A stretch of DNA of 64,000 nt from Bacilliculturomica massiliensis (lineage in GTDB: Bacteria; Bacillota; Clostridia; Peptostreptococcales; Anaerovoracaceae). The stretch covers positions 405,409-469,408 of the forward strand of contig NZ_LR027602.1 of the NCBI RefSeq assembly GCF_900605495.1. Direction: 5' to 3'. The notes beneath the pieces were generated by a model, which was not told the origin of the DNA, ran no database searches, and was given only the letters and a program-made list of their open reading frames with translations. This document shows, piece after piece, positions 62,379 to 64,000 of the stretch. A program made the translations under genes and the position numbers. The stretch's first letter is position 1; the number at the start of each line of letters is the position of its first letter.

Positions 62379-63305
62379 ATGAAATTTTGTTTGATCGACG
62401 CGGAGGTCTTTATCGACCGTCCGGAACTGCTGGATCCGCTGCGCTCCCTGGGCGCGGTGGAGATGTACGCCGGCATCCCCCAGGATGCAGATGAAGTGGA
62501 GAGACGGGCTTTCGACGCGGATGTGATCGCATTCGGGCTGATGCAGTTTACCAACGAGATGCTGGACCGGCTGCCGAATCTGAAGATCTTACAGTTCATC
62601 GGTACGGGCGTGTGGAACTTCGTAGATGTGGATTACGCCCGGTCGAAGGGCATCAAGGTACTCAACATCGAGGGCTATGGGAGCAACGCGGTGGCGGAAT
62701 TTGCCCTTTCCATGGCGCTGGCCATGGCCAAGAAGATCCCGCAGGCCGGCAATGTGCTGAAGACCGGAGGCTGGTCCATCGACGGTCTGATGGGAATGGA
62801 GATCAGCGGCTCCACGGTGGGCGTGCTGGGCACCGGCAGCATTGGCAGACTTGTGGCGGAAAAGTTTGTTAACATGGGCGCAAAGGTCATCGCCAACGAT
62901 ATCTATGAAAATGAAAGCCTGAAAAAGGACTGGGGCGTGACCTATGTGGGACTGGAAGAGCTGTTCCGCAGCTCGGATATCGTCACCGTACACATGAAGG
63001 TGACGAAAGAAAATGAAAAATTGATCGACGGCAGGCTGTTTGGACTGATGAAGCCCCACGCCCTGTTCGTCAACGTGGCGAGAGCGGAGCTGGTCAATAA
63101 CCGTGATCTCTTTGAAGCGCTGAAGGAAGGGCGCATGGGCGGGGCTGCCATAGACGTCTATGAGAACGAGCCGCCGGCGGATTCCGACTATGAACTGGCC
63201 CGTCTGGACAATGTGATCGCCACGCCGCACATGGCATACTACACGCAGGAGGCGAACGACAATTCCATTAAAATGATGGTGCAGTCCATCGCCGACGCGC
63301 TGTGA
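62379..63305 (+). CDS. NAD-dependent D-2-hydroxyacid dehydrogenase
   Basis: 308 residues; ATG 62379 with GGAGG upstream. Rossmann motif GVLGTGSIGRLVAEKF, substrate/Arg region FVNVARAELVNN, Glu in YENEPP and catalytic His in ATPHMAYYT. Probably reduces the 2-oxo acid formed by the aminotransferase, giving a reductive branch that regenerates NAD+ (inference). Confidence 0.9.
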   Translation: MKFCLIDAEVFIDRPELLDPLRSLGAVEMYAGIPQDADEVERRAFDADVIAFGLMQFTNEMLDRLPNLKILQFIGTGVWNFVDVDYARSKGIKVLNIEGYGSNAVAEFALSMALAMAKKIPQAGNVLKTGGWSIDGLMGMEISGSTVGVLGTGSIGRLVAEKFVNMGAKVIANDIYENESLKKDWGVTYVGLEELFRSSDIVTVHMKVTKENEKLIDGRLFGLMKPHALFVNVARAELVNNRDLFEALKEGRMGGAAIDVYENEPPADSDYELARLDNVIATPHMAYYTQEANDNSIKMMVQSIADAL

Positions 63306-63329
63306 CAAGCTCGATAGGTTGAAGACAGG

Positions 63330-63363
63330 AAAACGCCGCGCTGGATCCACAGCGCGGCGTTTT
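63330..63363 (+). terminator. Terminator of the first catabolic transcript
   Basis: Perfect 14-bp stem (63330-63343 with 63350-63363), ending in TTTT. Confidence 0.88.
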
Positions 63364-63521
63364 CTGATCCTGCTGGAAAAATCGCCTACTGATCCTTCCT
63401 CATGCTGCAAAAAAGCCGATCATTTGACGGTGCTCGAAGGGCGGATGGGATTCCGTCGATAGCTTTTTGTAAGAGCAGGACTTTTTAATACTGAAATTTT
63501 CAGAAAAATAGCAGGAATGGG

Positions 63522-63550
63522 TTGCAAAAGCATGAAAGGTATGCGATAAT
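63522..63550 (+). promoter_or_regulatory. Promoter of the second amidinotransferase-like gene
   Basis: TTGCAA (63522-63527), 17-base spacer ending TGC, GATAAT (63545-63550). Confidence 0.75.
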
Positions 63551-63556
63551 ATACAC

Positions 63557-63581
63557 ACAGTGCACAGTATACAGTATACAG
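63557..63581 (+). promoter_or_regulatory. Candidate GntR operator, copy 2
   Basis: ACAGT(G)CA followed by two GTATAC blocks, 6 bases after the -10, the same placement as copy 1 at 58782-58806. Confidence 0.6.
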
Positions 63582-63668
63582 TTTTCGACATGACAGAGCC
63601 GCCTCTGGGGCGCTCTGCAGAAAAGTAACAGAAGTCAAACAGTGAAGATGAGTTTAGGAGGTAAAAAT

Positions 63669-64000
63669 ATGAAGTATGGTTGTCAGTCCATGGTAGGAAA
63701 AATCGAGTCGATCCTGATCAAGCATCCGAAGCAGGCTTTCATCAGCCAGGAAAATCTGGATAAGACCTGGGAGGAATTCAAGTATTTCGGCTGCCCGGAT
63801 TATGAGAAGGTGCTGGAAGAGTACGCGGTATTTGAAAAGATCATAAAGGATAATGTGGAGAACGTCTATTATCTGCCCCAGGACGACCGCACGGGACTGG
63901 ATTCTATTTACACGCACGATCCGCTGAAGATCACCAGAAAGGGCGCGATCTACTTCCCCATGGGTAAGGTCCTCAGAGGAAAGGAATATCAGGCCACGAG
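63669..64000 (+). CDS. Amidinotransferase/arginine-deiminase-superfamily protein, N-terminal part (runs off window)
   Basis: 110 residues visible from ATG 63669, preceded by AGGAGGT. The N-terminus KYGCQSMVGKIESILIKHPKQAF, then VYYLPQDDRTGLDSIYTHDPLKIT and GAIYFPMGKVLRGKEYQAT, is typical of DDAH/amidinotransferase-type enzymes (DxxxTHDP equivalent of the substrate-binding Asp region). A second guanidino-active enzyme in the same cluster, under a matching promoter. Confidence 0.82.
   Translation, partial: MKYGCQSMVGKIESILIKHPKQAFISQENLDKTWEEFKYFGCPDYEKVLEEYAVFEKIIKDNVENVYYLPQDDRTGLDSIYTHDPLKITRKGAIYFPMGKVLRGKEYQAT

Overview
The window looks like chromosome from a moderately GC-rich Bacillota (class Clostridia), probably a host-associated anaerobe. 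The evidence is strong AGGAGG ribosome sites, ScpA/ScpB, S-layer-homology (SLH) anchors, a T-box leader, sodium-driven transporters, a rubredoxin-glutamate synthase fusion and an MBOAT/DHHW acetylation cassette beside a BcsA-type synthase. The species cannot be fixed from sequence alone. No tRNA, rRNA, CRISPR array or complete insertion sequence was seen.

Region 1 (1-24760) is a surface-protein locus. After the tail of an SLH protein and a 1.2 kb AT-rich scar (truncated ATPase gene, palindromic repeats), eight secreted proteins lie in one direction. They combine cohesin-like beta-sandwich domains, dockerin-like calcium-loop pairs preceded by an X-module-like domain, and SLH triplets. The order [dockerin protein, cohesin-like protein, SLH protein] occurs twice in tandem (6325-11258 and 11283-18447). 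This suggests a non-cellulosomal, cell-wall-anchored cohesin/dockerin-type assembly. No cellulase or other glycosidase is encoded in this locus, and this is the best candidate for an undescribed system.

Region 2 (24761-33835) holds mtnA and a nicotinamidase-like hydrolase, a T-box (probable tyrosine specifier) controlling an SSF transporter, and a three-gene SPFH/zinc-ribbon membrane operon. The SPFH gene is cut in two by a 162-bp insert that carries a Nextera mate-pair junction adapter plus a noisy copy of 26832-26936. It is an assembly artefact; removing it restores one in-frame protein of about 449 residues. A rubredoxin-glutamate synthase gene follows.

Region 3 (33862-44204) is an exopolysaccharide operon: VTC-domain protein, DUF4956, CotH kinase, BcsA-like GT2 with PilZ, MBOAT acyltransferase, DHHW protein, GH5 lipoprotein and MBL hydrolase. 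It resembles clostridial cellulose (ccs-type) loci with an acetylation cassette and has a promoter and a long structured leader.

Region 4 (44206-56776) contains mostly housekeeping genes: NhaC-type antiporter, scpA-scpB, an EamA permease, a D,D-carboxypeptidase, a PyrK-like flavoprotein, a Crp/Fnr regulator, thioredoxin, a HAD phosphatase, an MnmM-like methyltransferase and an FAD oxidoreductase.

Region 5 (56793-64000) contains a hypothetical gene and a catabolic cluster: GntR/FCD regulator, DDAH-like amidinohydrolase, aminotransferase, SSF symporter, 2-hydroxyacid dehydrogenase and the start of a second amidinotransferase-superfamily gene. Two promoters in this cluster share a conserved 25-bp element just downstream of the -10, which points to one regulon.
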